Origin: Mesostigma viride | Lineage: Eukaryota; Streptophyta; Mesostigmatophyceae; Mesostigmatales; Mesostigmataceae | NCBI GenBank assembly: GCA_009746045.1 | Contig: RPFO01000667.1 | Coordinates: forward strand, 4,469,362-4,533,361 | Direction: 5' to 3' | DNA: 64,000 nucleotides | Shown: in pieces, positions 1 through 10,865 of the stretch | How the letters are laid out: each line of letters starts with the position of its first letter | Position numbering within the stretch: the stretch's first letter is position 1 | The notes under the pieces: model-generated | The model's database searches: none | Told to the model about the DNA's origin: nothing | Seen by the model: the letters and a program-made list of their open reading frames with translations, nothing else | Position numbers and translations under genes: made by a program

Positions 1-1230
1 TATACCATGTTCCTACTTGGCTCCTCGCCCTCCATAGTCCCAGTCTGTCAACCATGCCGGGGAGGACAGTTTAGGAGGTGTTGTTGAGTTGATTAGCTTG
101 GTTGTCATCAACCTTACACTCTAACCTAGGAGAAACATAGGAAATGCTGCTTAGGCATATTAGGGCTACCATCGTCAAGGCTATGAACATATTTACAAGG
201 CTGGCCATGCTGGAAGGATGATGAAGACATATGAGGTGCGTGGCCACCCCTTCGTACATGTTGTAAACATACTCAGCATGGTTTTGGTGCATGTTGGATG
301 GCATATGAAGTGGCACTGTGGGGTTACTAACTAATTATACTGAGTGGTCCTTAGCGCCTTGTCAGGTGGTCATATAGGAAACCCATCAACTTGAGTAGTT
401 CTTGTCACAATGACCCCCCACGTTGAGCATGCGTTGCCGTCAGCGTGCAATAGTTAATTATGTGTGCTTTGGTCAGTTTGCAGATGTCTTTGATGAAGAA
501 GGAGGTGCTAGTGTGGCTGAATGGTTACTCTAATTTCCTTGTAGTGTCTACATGGGTGGCCGTCTTGGAATGGTTGTAACTTGGGCAGTTCTTGTCAGAA
601 TGGCGTCAAACCTTGAACATAGGAGGTACCATATATGTGCAGAGGTTGGCAGCATATGTGGTTCGGCCAGTTTTTGCATGGTTTGGATGGATAAAGGGGT
701 GTTTATGTGGTAAGATACATTTAAAAAACCTCCCTTAGCTTCGTCAATCGTCACAGGTGCATGGCTACCTAGGAAATCCATCAACTAGAGCTGCGCTCGT
801 CAGAATGACCTGAAAATTTGGGGCTGCATGCCCCCCCACCTGTAATATTTGGGAATATATGGTGGAGCATAATATGATGTGTTTATGGTTTGATTTTTTT
901 TTAATTAAAAAAGTACCTGTTGTGCGGAAAATCCATCAACGTGAGTAAACATGCTTATTTCTTGGTCCCAACTAGGTAGAATTTCTTAAAAGTGGGGGAA
1001 CTATGCGGGAATATATGATTTGGTCCCAATATGTTTGCCCATTGTCCTAGGGAAAATGTGACTAAAATAGCTTCTTTTTCTATTTTTAGCGTTACCGGTG
1101 TATTGTGGGGGATAGTACCCCCCCCCAAAGTGGCTGGAAAATTTTTTTTAATCATATTTATGGTCCCAAATTATCATTGGATTTTTAGCACATGCATAGG
1201 TATGGCCGTGGACTTTTCGTGATAGACTCG
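1..1230. other. Non-coding AT-rich stretch with degenerate repeats
   Basis: No convincing coding region is seen. A short phrase (ATCCATCAAC followed by a GAG-rich stretch, TCGTCAGAATGAC and close variants) recurs near 385, 575, 780 and 925, which suggests a decayed tandem repeat with a period of roughly 190 bp. Open frames here are short, lack recognisable motifs and overlap on both strands. Confidence 0.4.
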
Positions 1231-1288
1231 GCATGGACATGTGCTACACTAGACGTGACGGGCTCACACCCGGGCAGCCTCCTGGTTT

Positions 1289-1545
1289 GTCTGTAATATG
1301 GAGGCAGATGGTGCGCAAGGATAGATGGCAAGTAGTGATGAAGCAGACTACCCCCAAGCCTGTGGGGGCTCCGCGTGTGACCAAGTGTATGGCATTCATA
1401 GCGATTCGGGCCGCGGTGCCCACACCCCTGTAACTAGGACCTACTGTAGATAGCTTACACCATCCATTCCATCCCATGTTCCCCTCCCACTGAGGACTTA
1501 TTGTCACGTGACGTAGTCCCGTGTCTATTAATTAATTCATTAATA
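1289..1545 (+). mobile_element. LINE 3' end (family C), copy 1, with (TTAA)n tail
   Basis: The plus strand encodes a LINE C-terminal peptide (LSVIWRQMVRKDRWQVVM and on to a stop near 1433), followed by a 3' UTR and the block CACGTGACGTAGTC, ending in an ATTAATTAATT tail. The same sequence, inverted, is found at 2303-2543. The peptide resembles the C-terminus of LINE-A at 16700-16859. It looks like a strongly 5'-truncated insertion. Confidence 0.65.
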
Positions 1546-1795
1546 GGTATGTTTTCCAGAAAAGTGCCCTTTAGGCATGTGCCCTCCCCTTGAGAATGAT
1601 AAATTACGGTCGGGGGAGATTGGCATGCAACATAAGGAAAAACCCGAAAAGAAGATCGAAGAACCCTGAAGAAATAGTAATCTGACACGGACATCCAAGG
1701 ATCACGCCAGCTGCACAAGGTACAACTAACTACATCACAAAACTACGACATGCAGCAACAGCGCTACCGGCCCACCATGCTGGCCTGGGAGGGAT

Positions 1796-2209
1796 CTAGA
1801 CCGCATGGGTCGCGACAAAGTCGGCCCGGGTGCGGCGGAATAACACATCAGCCATGGTGCGAGTGAGGGCCAGTGACAGGCGCTGCCGCTGCAATACGAA
1901 CACCACGTGCGGGCAGACCACAGGGCGGTCTGACCCTCGAGGTCGGTCGAGGCGGCCTTCACGGCGCTGGCAGCACTCGTGGAAAAACTCCGCTGTCTTG
2001 GGGCCCATGGCCCCGAACTCCTCAACGACAAAGGGGATGACCCGGTGGGGCCCCACATTGCCGTAGGGGGCGAACTTGTCGCGCTCAGCCACAGCAGCAG
2101 CAGTGCCGGCATCCACAGCCGCCCGGAGGATGTGGCGACGTCCGGAGAGCGGCCGAGCCACGGAGACATCGATGAGCAGGTGGCAACCCTGCCCGTCGTA
2201 GTCAAGCAC
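1796..2209 (-). pseudogene. Retroelement polyprotein C-terminal fragment
   Basis: The minus-strand frame contains the pattern HLLIDVSVARP, then an alanine-rich helix, ERDKFAPYG, and RVIPFVVEEFGAMG followed by a helix. This order (D-V-S-V-x-x-P, K-x-x-x-Y, P-F-V-V-E-x-F-G-x-x-G) is characteristic of a domain that follows the reverse transcriptase in many plant and algal non-LTR elements. No reverse transcriptase is attached, so it is a fragment. It sits between two inverted LINE 3' ends. Family assignment is inference from motif memory. Confidence 0.5.
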
Positions 2210-2302
2210 GGTGATGTCGGAGCCTTTATATATTCTCCCAGCCCGAATTCTCCCAAACCTGCGCCTCTACATGAGTTCCAAGCCTATCTGTGGCCGTTGG
2301 AC

Positions 2303-2543
2303 CATTAATACACGTGACTGCGTCACATGACCATAAGTCCTCAGTGGGAGGGGAACATGGGATGGAATGGATGATGCTAGCTAATAATCTAGCTCCTGGT
2401 TACAGGGTTGTGGGCACCACGGCCCGAATCGCTATAAATGCCAAACGTGGTCACACGCGGAGCCCCCACAGACTTGGGGTTGGTCTCCTTCATCACTACT
2501 TGCCATCTATCCTTGCGAACCATCTGCCTCCATATTACAGACA
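2303..2543 (-). mobile_element. LINE 3' end (family C), copy 2, inverted to copy 1
   Basis: Near-identical reverse complement of 1289-1545: it encodes the same LSVIWRQMVRKDRWQVVM peptide on the minus strand, then a UTR with TGACGCAGTC and a short ATTAAT tail at 2303-2309. With copy 1 it makes an inverted repeat of about 240 bp around a 760-bp interior; the tails face inwards. Confidence 0.65.
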
Positions 2544-4293
2544 ACTCCAACAGCTTGCTGTCCACCGTCACGCACCGACAGTGGTCGCCGCCATGCAGGC
2601 AGATGCTCCGCCGCAACAGGGATCCGACCGCCAAACCTGGGCTGCAAGCAGCTCTGCGGGTCGCCTACGAGCAGGCTGAGAAGGCAGACGCTCAGCAGAT
2701 GGTCAAGGACCTGCGCCGCTGCCAGCAGAAGCACGACGGCAAGGGGGCCTGGTTCTGGTACAAGCGCCTCGGGCACCCGGACGGCCTCGGCCGGCCCCAC
2801 CGCCACGACGTCCCTGGCGCCCCAGCCAAGCGGCTTCGTACCTGGGCCGCGGCCACGGCCGAGGTCGTGGGGACAGCTGCGCCGCCCCCGCCCCTGCTCC
2901 CAGCCGCCGCCGCCCGCCCGGCCACCCTGGCCGGCCCCGCCTAGGTCAGCGGCGGACTACCTAGTCCCCCCGCTGATTGGCCCACTTGGCGACCCGTCAG
3001 ACATGCCTCCTTTCACCTCTCGTGACGGAGGTCACGGAGGCGGTCCAGCGCCTGAGCTATGACGCAGCCACCGGCTCCGACGAGATTCCTGCCGCAGTTG
3101 TGAAACTTGCAGCCGAGTTCGAGGACACCGGTGTTATGCTGCTCTTCTGGGACAATGATCTGCAACCGCCTTCTGCTGTCGTTGCAACCACCTCCAGCAG
3201 CCTGGCAACACAGTTTTCGCACGATGCTGTACAAGAACAAAGGGTCGCCAGCGCCGACCCCGGCAACTACAGAGGGGTGTGCATTCAAAGCGCCCCCCTC
3301 AAGCTTCTTATGCAGCTCATCCTGAACCGCCTGCGCACGGCCCTGGACGGTCACCTCAGCGAGACTCAGCACGGCTTCCGTTCAGGTCGCAAAACAGTAC
3401 AGGCGCTCTTTGCTACTCGACGACTGGTGGAGGAACTGCAACGCCTTCAGCCCATGGTGAGTCCCCTTTGCACCTTGTGCTGGTGGACTTCATCAAAGCC
3501 TTCGATTCGGTTTTCTGGCCTGCGCTTTGGGACATCCTCGAGCTGTTCCGGATCCCCCGCCCCCTTATTGCTGTCATCCGCAACCTGTATGAAGGGTCCA
3601 CCACTTCGGTGCGCACTTCTTACGGGACCAAGCCACCATCATTGCCCTTTACAGAAGGGTGACAGTGTGGCAGGGCTGCGTGCTGTCGCCCTACCTGTAC
3701 TTTATTAGTGCATGGTCGAATACGTAATGATTCAGGCGCACAAGCGATTTGCCCGCATCGTGGGTAGGGAACCAGGGGTGCAGGTTGCTAACAAATACTG
3801 GCATGGCGGAGCGGACACGGAGATTCGGCTGGCAGACATCATCTACGCAGACGACACCACCCTCTTCGAGGACACTGGGCACGTGCAGACATGGCTTGAC
3901 TGCCTGGCTATCGAGGCCCGTGCAGTGGGGCTTGAGGTCAGCAGGAAGACAGAGGCCCTGGCGGTTGGGCTCACCCACTCACCGCCACCCCTCTATCTCC
4001 TCGACGGCTCTCGAGTCCTGTATCGGGACCGCGTCAAGCTGCTGGGCAGCCTGCTCCCCAGCTGCGAGGTTGATGTGGACCATCACATCTCCCTCGCCTG
4101 GCACGCTTTACGCCAGTACCGGGCCCTGTGGCGCAAGCCCCTGGGCAAGATCGAGAAACAGGACCTGTTCAAGGTCCTCGTCCTTCCTGTTCTCACGTAT
4201 GGGGCCAAGACGTGGACCCTCACCGCCGACCTGGCCCGCAAGCTGGACGGCGCGGTCACCAACATGCTGGGCTCCATTTTCAGAGTAGGATAT
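2544..4293 (+). pseudogene. LINE-A reverse transcriptase, frameshifted
   Basis: Linker AYEQAEKADAQQMVKDL near 2665, then RT blocks spread over three frames: YRGVCIQSAPLKLLMQLIL (about 3270), HGFRSGRKTVQALF (about 3370), VLVDFIKAFDSVFW (about 3475), GCVLSPYLYFI (about 3675) followed by a stop, then IIYADDTTLFED with the catalytic YADD near 3843. A RT C-terminal part with LLGSLLP and LPVLTYGAKTWTL follows. At least three frame changes and an in-frame stop make it a pseudogene. The frame ends at the LTR-element insertion. Confidence 0.85.
4289..4293. repeat. Target site duplication GATAT, left copy
   Basis: GATAT lies immediately before the 5' LTR; the same five bases follow the 3' LTR at 12314-12318. 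Five base pairs is the usual size for Ty1/copia integration. The duplication lies within the LINE-A reading frame. Confidence 0.9.
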
Positions 4294-4988
4294 AGTTAAC
4301 GCCAAGCGCATTGGCGTGATCCTGATTCGGCATATCTCTGCGATTCCAGCGGCACCGGAACGAGTTCATTCCGACAAGTATCAAGAAAGTTATGGCGTTC
4401 CGACTTCCCGGTCGCGCGCGAGCGCGAGCCGGCTGTTCTTCTAAGTCGGACGTGAATATTTGCCGACGACATATGGGGTCGACAGTAATTCCTGGGCTGA
4501 CAGGAATTAGGTGCTGAACCTACGACGGTATTGGGTTAATACGTCGTACGCAGGAAATAGGAACCTTAACCTGTGGTCTGGTGGTACCGCAGGCCTAGTC
4601 CTGGACTTCTAGGTGCAGATGCAATAGTCACTGTGGACTGTGCTCTGTGGTCACTGTGCCTGTATGGCAGACCTACTGTATAGGAACTGGGCGCTGTACA
4701 GGTAGTGAATACTGTACCGGGGTGTTATTACTGAGCAGGCCTCCTAGGCTGCTCAGGACTAGCAAGCACAGTGCACAAGTATATAAACAATAGGCCAGTG
4801 CCAATTGGGCATCTCTTGCGAGCCCGCCTCACGTGTTGTGCCTTGACTTGGCAAGCGCGTGTACAAGCCTCAAGTGTGTGAGCGCTGTAACATTATCCAA
4901 TTTTAACAAAGCTCCGTTTCCAACCATATTCACACATTGCTGCATTGCAACCATATCCTTCACATTGCGTTTGCTAAGAACGTTAACT
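4294..4988 (+). repeat. 5' LTR
   Basis: Matches 11613-12313 along its length. It contains the TATA box at 4781-4788 and, downstream, TGTAA at 4886-4890, which in several green algae acts as the polyadenylation signal. The copy ends CGTTAACT just before CAAATTAC. No classical TGG-starting primer binding site follows, so the primer tRNA is not identified. Confidence 0.92.
4781..4788 (+). promoter_or_regulatory. LTR TATA box
   Basis: TATATAAA in the middle of the 5' LTR, conserved at 12100-12107 in the 3' LTR (TATATAAAG). It is well placed to drive the genomic RNA of the element. Confidence 0.6.
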
Positions 4989-6091
4989 CAAATTACAACC
5001 AGTCTCAGCGGAACGGCCAGGAGGGTCGTTGCCGGTTGCGGTGTGCAGCGTTGACGACGCGAGGAGCTCGTCCGGTGGTGAATGGTGCAGGAAGAACAAC
5101 GGCAGCAGGATTTCCGGTTTCGGCAGTCTGCTGGGGGTTCGATTTCGCCTGAATTGCGTCGTGTCGTTCGGATCTATCTTTATTGCTTGCAGATCGTCCG
5201 CCTGTTAATCGCAGCTTCGTGCAATTCGTCGACGACCAGGTCGAAGATTGGGAGCGAATTCTGCGGCACGTACAAACCATCGTCATTCCGGAGCACCGGA
5301 GCATCGACGACCTCGAGCAGGAGCTTCACGGTTGGTCGGCATCCAGACGGTGATTACAGCAGTAGCTGAGCGAGTGCGGCGGAGTTGGCGGCAAGGCGAG
5401 GCGAGGTTGCGGAGGCAGCTGGCGCAGGCGACACGAGTTTGTACCGACAGCAGCGGGTGCGGGTACCACGTACTTTCGCAGGCGTAATCGGCGACGAGGG
5501 TGTTGCAGCGGGCCAGTTAGGCGTGAACGACGCGGAGCGGAGCATACAGGCGGCTTGCAGAGGTCGGGGCGACAGCGGAAGCCATCACCGGAGGACAGCG
5601 CGGCAAGAGTCGGCAGGTTTCCGGAGCGAGCAAGGGTTCCTTTTCAGGAACTGCCCCCCCCTTCGCGTTCGTGTGACGCGTTGGGAAGAGTTTGCACCTC
5701 TTGGGTACGATAGTGACCTTGAGGTGGGAGCAGGGGTGTCGCTGGGCTAGGCGACGAGGCACTTGGCGACCACGAGGTGCCAAGATACAATCCGCGGGGT
5801 GCCAACGACGGGTTGTCACCTGTCTACTATACCAACGGTGACGATTCAGTCATCGCGGGCCGACAGCGGGTCGACGACGGCGCAGCAGGTAGCAGGGTGC
5901 CAGAGCTGATTGTGGTGAGCGACAGCGACGACGACAGCGACAAGGAGAACCAGGACGCGCCTGGGGCCAGCCGTGGTGGTCTTGCCTGAGTGGTAACACT
6001 TGGCACTTTCCTTTCTTGTTCAGTAGCTTATATTGCTTTAATTGCTGCTTGGCCACTTGGCTGGCTGTAGCAGATCTGAACAGAGGCCATC
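4989..6091 (+). other. Leader region of the LTR element
   Basis: Between the 5' LTR and gag. Short open frames (for example 5385-5750, containing RWEEFAPLGYDSDLE, and 5777-5989, ending in an acidic VSDSDDDSDKENQD tail) look protein-like, but none is continuous with gag and no domain is recognised. They could be a frame-broken N-terminal extension of gag or an accessory frame. Confidence 0.4.
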
Positions 6092-7275
6092 ATGGAGGAT
6101 GGAGCTATCAACCAACAAGCGGGCTTTATGGGCTTGCGCGGCGCGGCGCTGGGATGGATGGACGAGATGGACGCGATGGACGCGGTGGACGCGATGGACG
6201 CGGGGACGGCCAGGCGCTGGGAGACCAGGCTGAGGTGCCAGATAATCAGAGCCAAGGATCGCAGGGCGGTCAGAACGCGCCAGCCGCAGATCAAGCGGCG
6301 CCTAAGCGACCGACCGTGGCTGAGGGGTACGCGGTGCTAGGCCAGTTTCAGTCCATCAAGGACAATTGGCAGCCCCGGGATGCTGAGAGGATGTTAGAGG
6401 ACATGAACTTGTACACGGAGATATACCGGTGACAAGCTTCGCATCCTGGCGTCTAGTGCCTACATAAGGCAGTCGGCGAGGCGGCTGTTCAAGTTTGTTC
6501 GGGAGCGACACGCGGCGGGGGACACCTGGGCGGCGTTTATGACGCGACTCAGGTCGTTCCTGAGTGACAAGAGGACCATAGATGGGTCCCACCTGAAGCA
6601 AGAATACCTGGACTACAAGCCCATCAAGGGGCAGCTAGTGGTCCACGCCTTTGAAGACTTCGTCAAGCTGAGGGAGGACGCCATGGCCAAGGGCTTCTTC
6701 GTCGCAGATCGGATGGCCATGGGCGACTTTCTCAAGTCGCTGCAGCTGGATCCGGTCACCATGGATAATGTGACCATCCACATGCGACAGGTCCATGGCT
6801 GGGCAGCCATGACGGACCAGTTGTATGAGTGTTTCAGCGGCAAGTACGTGGGTGGTAAGCGCCCTCGTCAGGGGATGAGGAGGCCACTGAACCCACGGTT
6901 AAGTCCATGAGGGGATCGGGCCACGGGGGCCCAGCGCCCTCGAGAGGGCCTGAGACCTCTTCAAGGGGTCGAGGAAGGTCCAGGAGGGGGCGTGACAGAA
7001 GGGCTGGACGGGGGACCCCGCCGAAGTCGGGACATCCACAGTCCCAGTTTGACTTCAAGAGGGTGGGTGGTCCTCCCAAGGCTGGGCCCAGCAGTGGGAC
7101 CTCACGGGACATCAGTCAGGTGGAATGTTATTTCTGCCAGGGGAAGGGTCACTTCAGGAATGAGTGTCCCTCGTACCTGAGGCAGGAAGGTCAGAGCAAG
7201 CCAGCTCAGGGTGGCAGCAAGGACAAGGCTGGTCCATCCCAGGATAAGGGCAAGGGCAAGGCTGCTGATCATTGA
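6092..7275 (+). pseudogene. gag of the LTR element, frameshifted, CCHC knuckle
   Basis: The likely start is the ATG at 6092 (MEDGAINQQAGFMGL). The frame shifts inside a 9-bp GACGCGATG-type repeat near 6160-6205, again near 6425 (NLYTEI to GDKLRILASSAYIRQ) and between 6850 and 6907. The core has KFVRERHAAGDTWAAFMTRL and YDLYECFSGKY-like helices, followed by an RG-rich basic stretch and one zinc knuckle CYFCQGKGHFRNEC (C-x2-C-x4-H-x4-C) near 7130. It should form the capsid and bind RNA. Programmed shifting could explain one break but not all. Confidence 0.75.
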
Positions 7276-7670
7276 CTTGAGCCTGCACACATCCCTGAAC
7301 CCTGGAGGGTGCCCCCAGGGGTGTGTAATGAAGCTGCTAGTGACAGCAGTGAGGGGCAGCCCCATGCTCTAGTGAAAGAGCCTATTGGACACGATGGGGC
7401 AAGCTTGGTTACCACAGAGAGTATGCCAGCTGTAGCTGCAGTGGTTACTCGCCAACGTGCCCGCCATGGCGGTGCTGAGCCTGAGGTAGGACCTGGTGAT
7501 GTGGACCCAGGTGGATCTCAGAAGCATTCTGACCGTGCAGGACTGGCACAGGATGGTCAGGATGAGGATAGGGCTGGAGACAGTCTGACAGGCACGACCC
7601 TGGTGCCTCCTGTACATAAGGGATCTGTACATACCTTGAGTGCTAATAATGACAATAAAAGTTTTCTCTC

Positions 7671-10600
7671 TTGTATGACATTGCCTCAAGGTTGCATACC
7701 ATGTTTGGCCATGCAGCTCAGTCTTTGCAAGTTGCTAGACGGCTGGGAGGAAGTGAGTTGTACTCCATCTGCCAACAGGTTGCTCAAGCTTGCAAGTGCA
7801 GGCTAGTTGCTAGAAAGCCCAAGCAGTCTCATGCCAGGACTCCTATTTTGCAGCCAGGCCATGTGCAGGTAGATATTCAGAGAATCAGGGGTTTGAAGCT
7901 GCTGGTGGCAGTGGACAGATATACCAAGTACAAGACCCTAGAGATCCTGCCTGACATGGAGAAGCCTACATTGATTGCTGCTCTGAAGTTGACAAGGAGC
8001 AGGTACCCTGGGTTGGAGTTGTTGCAGTGTGACATTCAGTTTGAGTGCTGTGAGAACCTGCCAGAGTTTCCAGAGTTGCTGATTACACCCAGGGAGAGCC
8101 ACGGCCAGCAAGGGGTGGTGGAGAGAGCCATCCAAGAGATCAAGACTGTGCTGCTGGTGGAGAGGATTCCAAGGACGTCATCTGCCATTGTGACATCTGC
8201 ATGGCTACGTTCTGTGGAGGACAGGCTGAACCTGAGGACTCCCATGTTCTTTGGTGACATTGCCATCAATCCTCTTATGCTGCATACCAGGATGCTGCCA
8301 GCTGATGCTGAGCAGGCATGGAAGGAGAAGCTAGAGGCCAAGTTCCTCAAGCTGAGGCAGAAAGACAAGGGCTGGAGTGTCCTAGAACCTAACGTTGGAC
8401 AACAGGTTGTTGTGTGGAAGGAACCAAGCTTTCCAGGGAAACGTGGCAGCTGGCATGATGGGGTGGTGACCCGAGTAGAAGCCGCTGGCCATAAGTGCTG
8501 GGTGGCCATTGATGGCTCCCAAGCAGTGCACCGTCTGTCCTGGTCAAAGATCCGTCCCCGGGGAGGTAATCAAGGAGACCTCTTCCAGGTGCCCGCTGGT
8601 GTACAAGGCGGGGGTGACGTGGAGCTTCCTGATCAGGGTGCTACAGCTGTATCGAGCCCTCAGGGTGACCCTGGCCCGGCCCCTGGGGTACCTTCACATA
8701 CGGTGGTTGGGCAAGCAGGCGGACAGGCTGCACCTCCGGAACGGCCCGACACCAGGCCTAGGGGTGTGCGTCTATCAGATATTGTACAGGCTTTGCAAAG
8801 AGCCAAGAAGGAGCCTAAGGTGTCCAAGCTTGTCCAGTTGGATGAACCTGAGGTAGCTGCCATGGAGATAGATACCAATGCACAGGTTTCTGTCATGGGA
8901 CCTCAGCATACAGGAGAACTGCTGGTCGGAGAACCAAGTTGCCCCTGGGTGTCTGATTTCAGTGGTAGGACGCATCTAAGGGTGTTGGGAGAGGTTACTG
9001 CCCCTGTCATGGGTGTGGATGTGACCTTCCTTGTCCTAGAGGACTATGATGGCCCTGTGATTTTGGGTCAGAATTTTCTGGGCAATCCTGGGATTTCTAT
9101 CAGAGCTACAGCTCTGAGAAGAGATGGCTGGGGGATGATTCCCCTAGAAAATTTCAGGACAACATTTCCAGTCAGGTGCAGGGCCAAGCCGGTCAAGGGT
9201 GTAAAATGGGATGAAGGGGAGGTGCCCCCAGCGGCCAGTTTGGTGATTCCAGCTGTGTTGCACCCCAGCAGTATTGGCATAACTCACAGGAGCCTTGCTG
9301 CACACTCTCCTTTGACATATGACCAGCTGGTCCAAGAGATGAGCTCGCCTACTTTGTTTGAGGCTTGGAAGCTCGCCTTCTCCAAGGCATTGGAGGAGTG
9401 GTTGCAGTTTGAGTGTGCTGCACCAACAGACAGACGTCCCCCAGCATCAAGGAAGCTTGCTTTGAGATTTGTGCTGAAGAGGAAGGTTGTGGATGAGGTA
9501 TCAGTGCCCCATGTCAGGCCTGTCCTGAATGAGTATCACGGCACGGGGAGTCTGCCAGGAGAGGAGCTATACACGCCAGGGATGCTACACGACACATGGA
9601 GAATTTTGCTATGTCTCTACGTGGGGTTGCTGAACAGGGGAGCAGCTATGTCATCAGTGCTGCTGGACTTCAAGAGGGCATTTTTAAAATCTGATCCAGA
9701 AGTGGCCAGGAGGGTGTGGAAGCAGGATGAGCCTTACTGTGTTGAGGTGCCTGCCATCTGGAAGCTGGAGCTGCATCAACAATTCCTGGTTATTCTGAAG
9801 GGCCTGGAAGGACTCAGGTCGAGCCCAATCATCTGGAGACTCACGCTGCAGGAAGCTCTGATCAGTGAGTGTGGCTTGAGAGTGTCTTCAGTTGATCCCT
9901 GTTTGCTGCTGGCCCAATGGGAGGGTCTGCCAGTGTATGCTAGTTTGCATGGAGATGATCTGCATTTGCTAGCCCCCACGACCTGGCTGAAGAAGTTTAT
10001 TCCTGTCATCAGTGGCAAGTTTTCACTGGGCAAGGAGCTGTGGCAGGAGCCCAACAAGCCTGTAGTGTTCTGTGGAATGCAGGCTACCCTGTTCAGGAGG
10101 GACGGGGAGTGGAGTATCAGGCTTCAGGCTGGAGGAGATTATAAACAGACCATTGTGAAGGCCTTGCCAGAGAAGATCACCCAGGCTGCAGGACCTGAGT
10201 TGAGAGGCATGTGGGCCTGGTTTGCCAGCATCTGTGGTCCGTCTTTGATGGTCCATAGCAGAATGCCTGATGAGGTGCTTGAGGATGAGAAGCCTCGAGT
10301 CATAGCCCGGTTGGTGGAGAGTACCCCTGATCTGATTTTGTCTGGGATTGACTTTGCCCAGCCTATCACCTTGGAGATCTTTGTTGACAGTTCCATGGAT
10401 GCTCGCCAGGTTACCAAGGTCAGGGGGAGATCTGCTGCTCTGTTTGCTTTTTATCAGAGCAGGGCAAGTTTGTTCAGCTGGTACAGCAGACTGCAGAAGA
10501 GGGTCTGTATCAGTTCAGATGTGGCAGAATGCAGGGCCATATGCGAGGGGATCCAGTCCAGCCTGTACATAAAGGAGTTAATGCTGGAGCTGGCTTCAGT

Positions 10601-10865
10601 TACCCCTTGGACCTTGCAGATGGAGACGTTGTTGCTAACAGACAGCATGGGTATGGTCCAGTTTGTTCACAAGCAGCTGGCCAGAAGCCGGGACCTGGAT
10701 TATTTGTTGCTGAAGGAGTTGGCCAGTTTGGTTGACTTGAAGCATATCCCTGGCGAGGAGAACCCTGCTGATGCATTGACAAAGCTGCCACACAAGGCCC
10801 CAGCCCAGTACAATGTACTGAGGAAGCTCATGAATGCTGACTGTCAAGTCGGTCTATCTGTCTAA
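7671..10865 (+). CDS. pol polyprotein: integrase-protease-RT-RNase H
   Basis: Intact 1064-codon frame. Residues 9-43 carry the His/Cys pattern of an integrase zinc finger (H9, H14, C34, C41/C43); the integrase core has D68 (VDIQRI), D121 (QCDIQ) and E151 in HGQQGVVERAIQEIK. Residues 398-470 look like a retropepsin: MEIDTNAQVSVMG followed 60 residues on by VILGQNFLG; the expected D-T-G is D-T-N. RT follows with SVLLDFKRAFL (663-672), SPIIWRL, VDPCLL and LHGDDL (759-764, where copia has YVDD). RNase H blocks are EIFVDSSMD, SSDVAECRAICEG, LLTDSMGMVQF and HIPGEENPADALTK. Gag lies upstream in another frame. The first methionine is only the first available one; translation probably depends on gag readthrough or shifting. 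The segment 7276-7670 has an open linker frame without a protease. Confidence 0.9.
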   Translation: MYDIASRLHTMFGHAAQSLQVARRLGGSELYSICQQVAQACKCRLVARKPKQSHARTPILQPGHVQVDIQRIRGLKLLVAVDRYTKYKTLEILPDMEKPTLIAALKLTRSRYPGLELLQCDIQFECCENLPEFPELLITPRESHGQQGVVERAIQEIKTVLLVERIPRTSSAIVTSAWLRSVEDRLNLRTPMFFGDIAINPLMLHTRMLPADAEQAWKEKLEAKFLKLRQKDKGWSVLEPNVGQQVVVWKEPSFPGKRGSWHDGVVTRVEAAGHKCWVAIDGSQAVHRLSWSKIRPRGGNQGDLFQVPAGVQGGGDVELPDQGATAVSSPQGDPGPAPGVPSHTVVGQAGGQAAPPERPDTRPRGVRLSDIVQALQRAKKEPKVSKLVQLDEPEVAAMEIDTNAQVSVMGPQHTGELLVGEPSCPWVSDFSGRTHLRVLGEVTAPVMGVDVTFLVLEDYDGPVILGQNFLGNPGISIRATALRRDGWGMIPLENFRTTFPVRCRAKPVKGVKWDEGEVPPAASLVIPAVLHPSSIGITHRSLAAHSPLTYDQLVQEMSSPTLFEAWKLAFSKALEEWLQFECAAPTDRRPPASRKLALRFVLKRKVVDEVSVPHVRPVLNEYHGTGSLPGEELYTPGMLHDTWRILLCLYVGLLNRGAAMSSVLLDFKRAFLKSDPEVARRVWKQDEPYCVEVPAIWKLELHQQFLVILKGLEGLRSSPIIWRLTLQEALISECGLRVSSVDPCLLLAQWEGLPVYASLHGDDLHLLAPTTWLKKFIPVISGKFSLGKELWQEPNKPVVFCGMQATLFRRDGEWSIRLQAGGDYKQTIVKALPEKITQAAGPELRGMWAWFASICGPSLMVHSRMPDEVLEDEKPRVIARLVESTPDLILSGIDFAQPITLEIFVDSSMDARQVTKVRGRSAALFAFYQSRASLFSWYSRLQKRVCISSDVAECRAICEGIQSSLYIKELMLELASVTPWTLQMETLLLTDSMGMVQFVHKQLARSRDLDYLLLKELASLVDLKHIPGEENPADALTKLPHKAPAQYNVLRKLMNADCQVGLSV

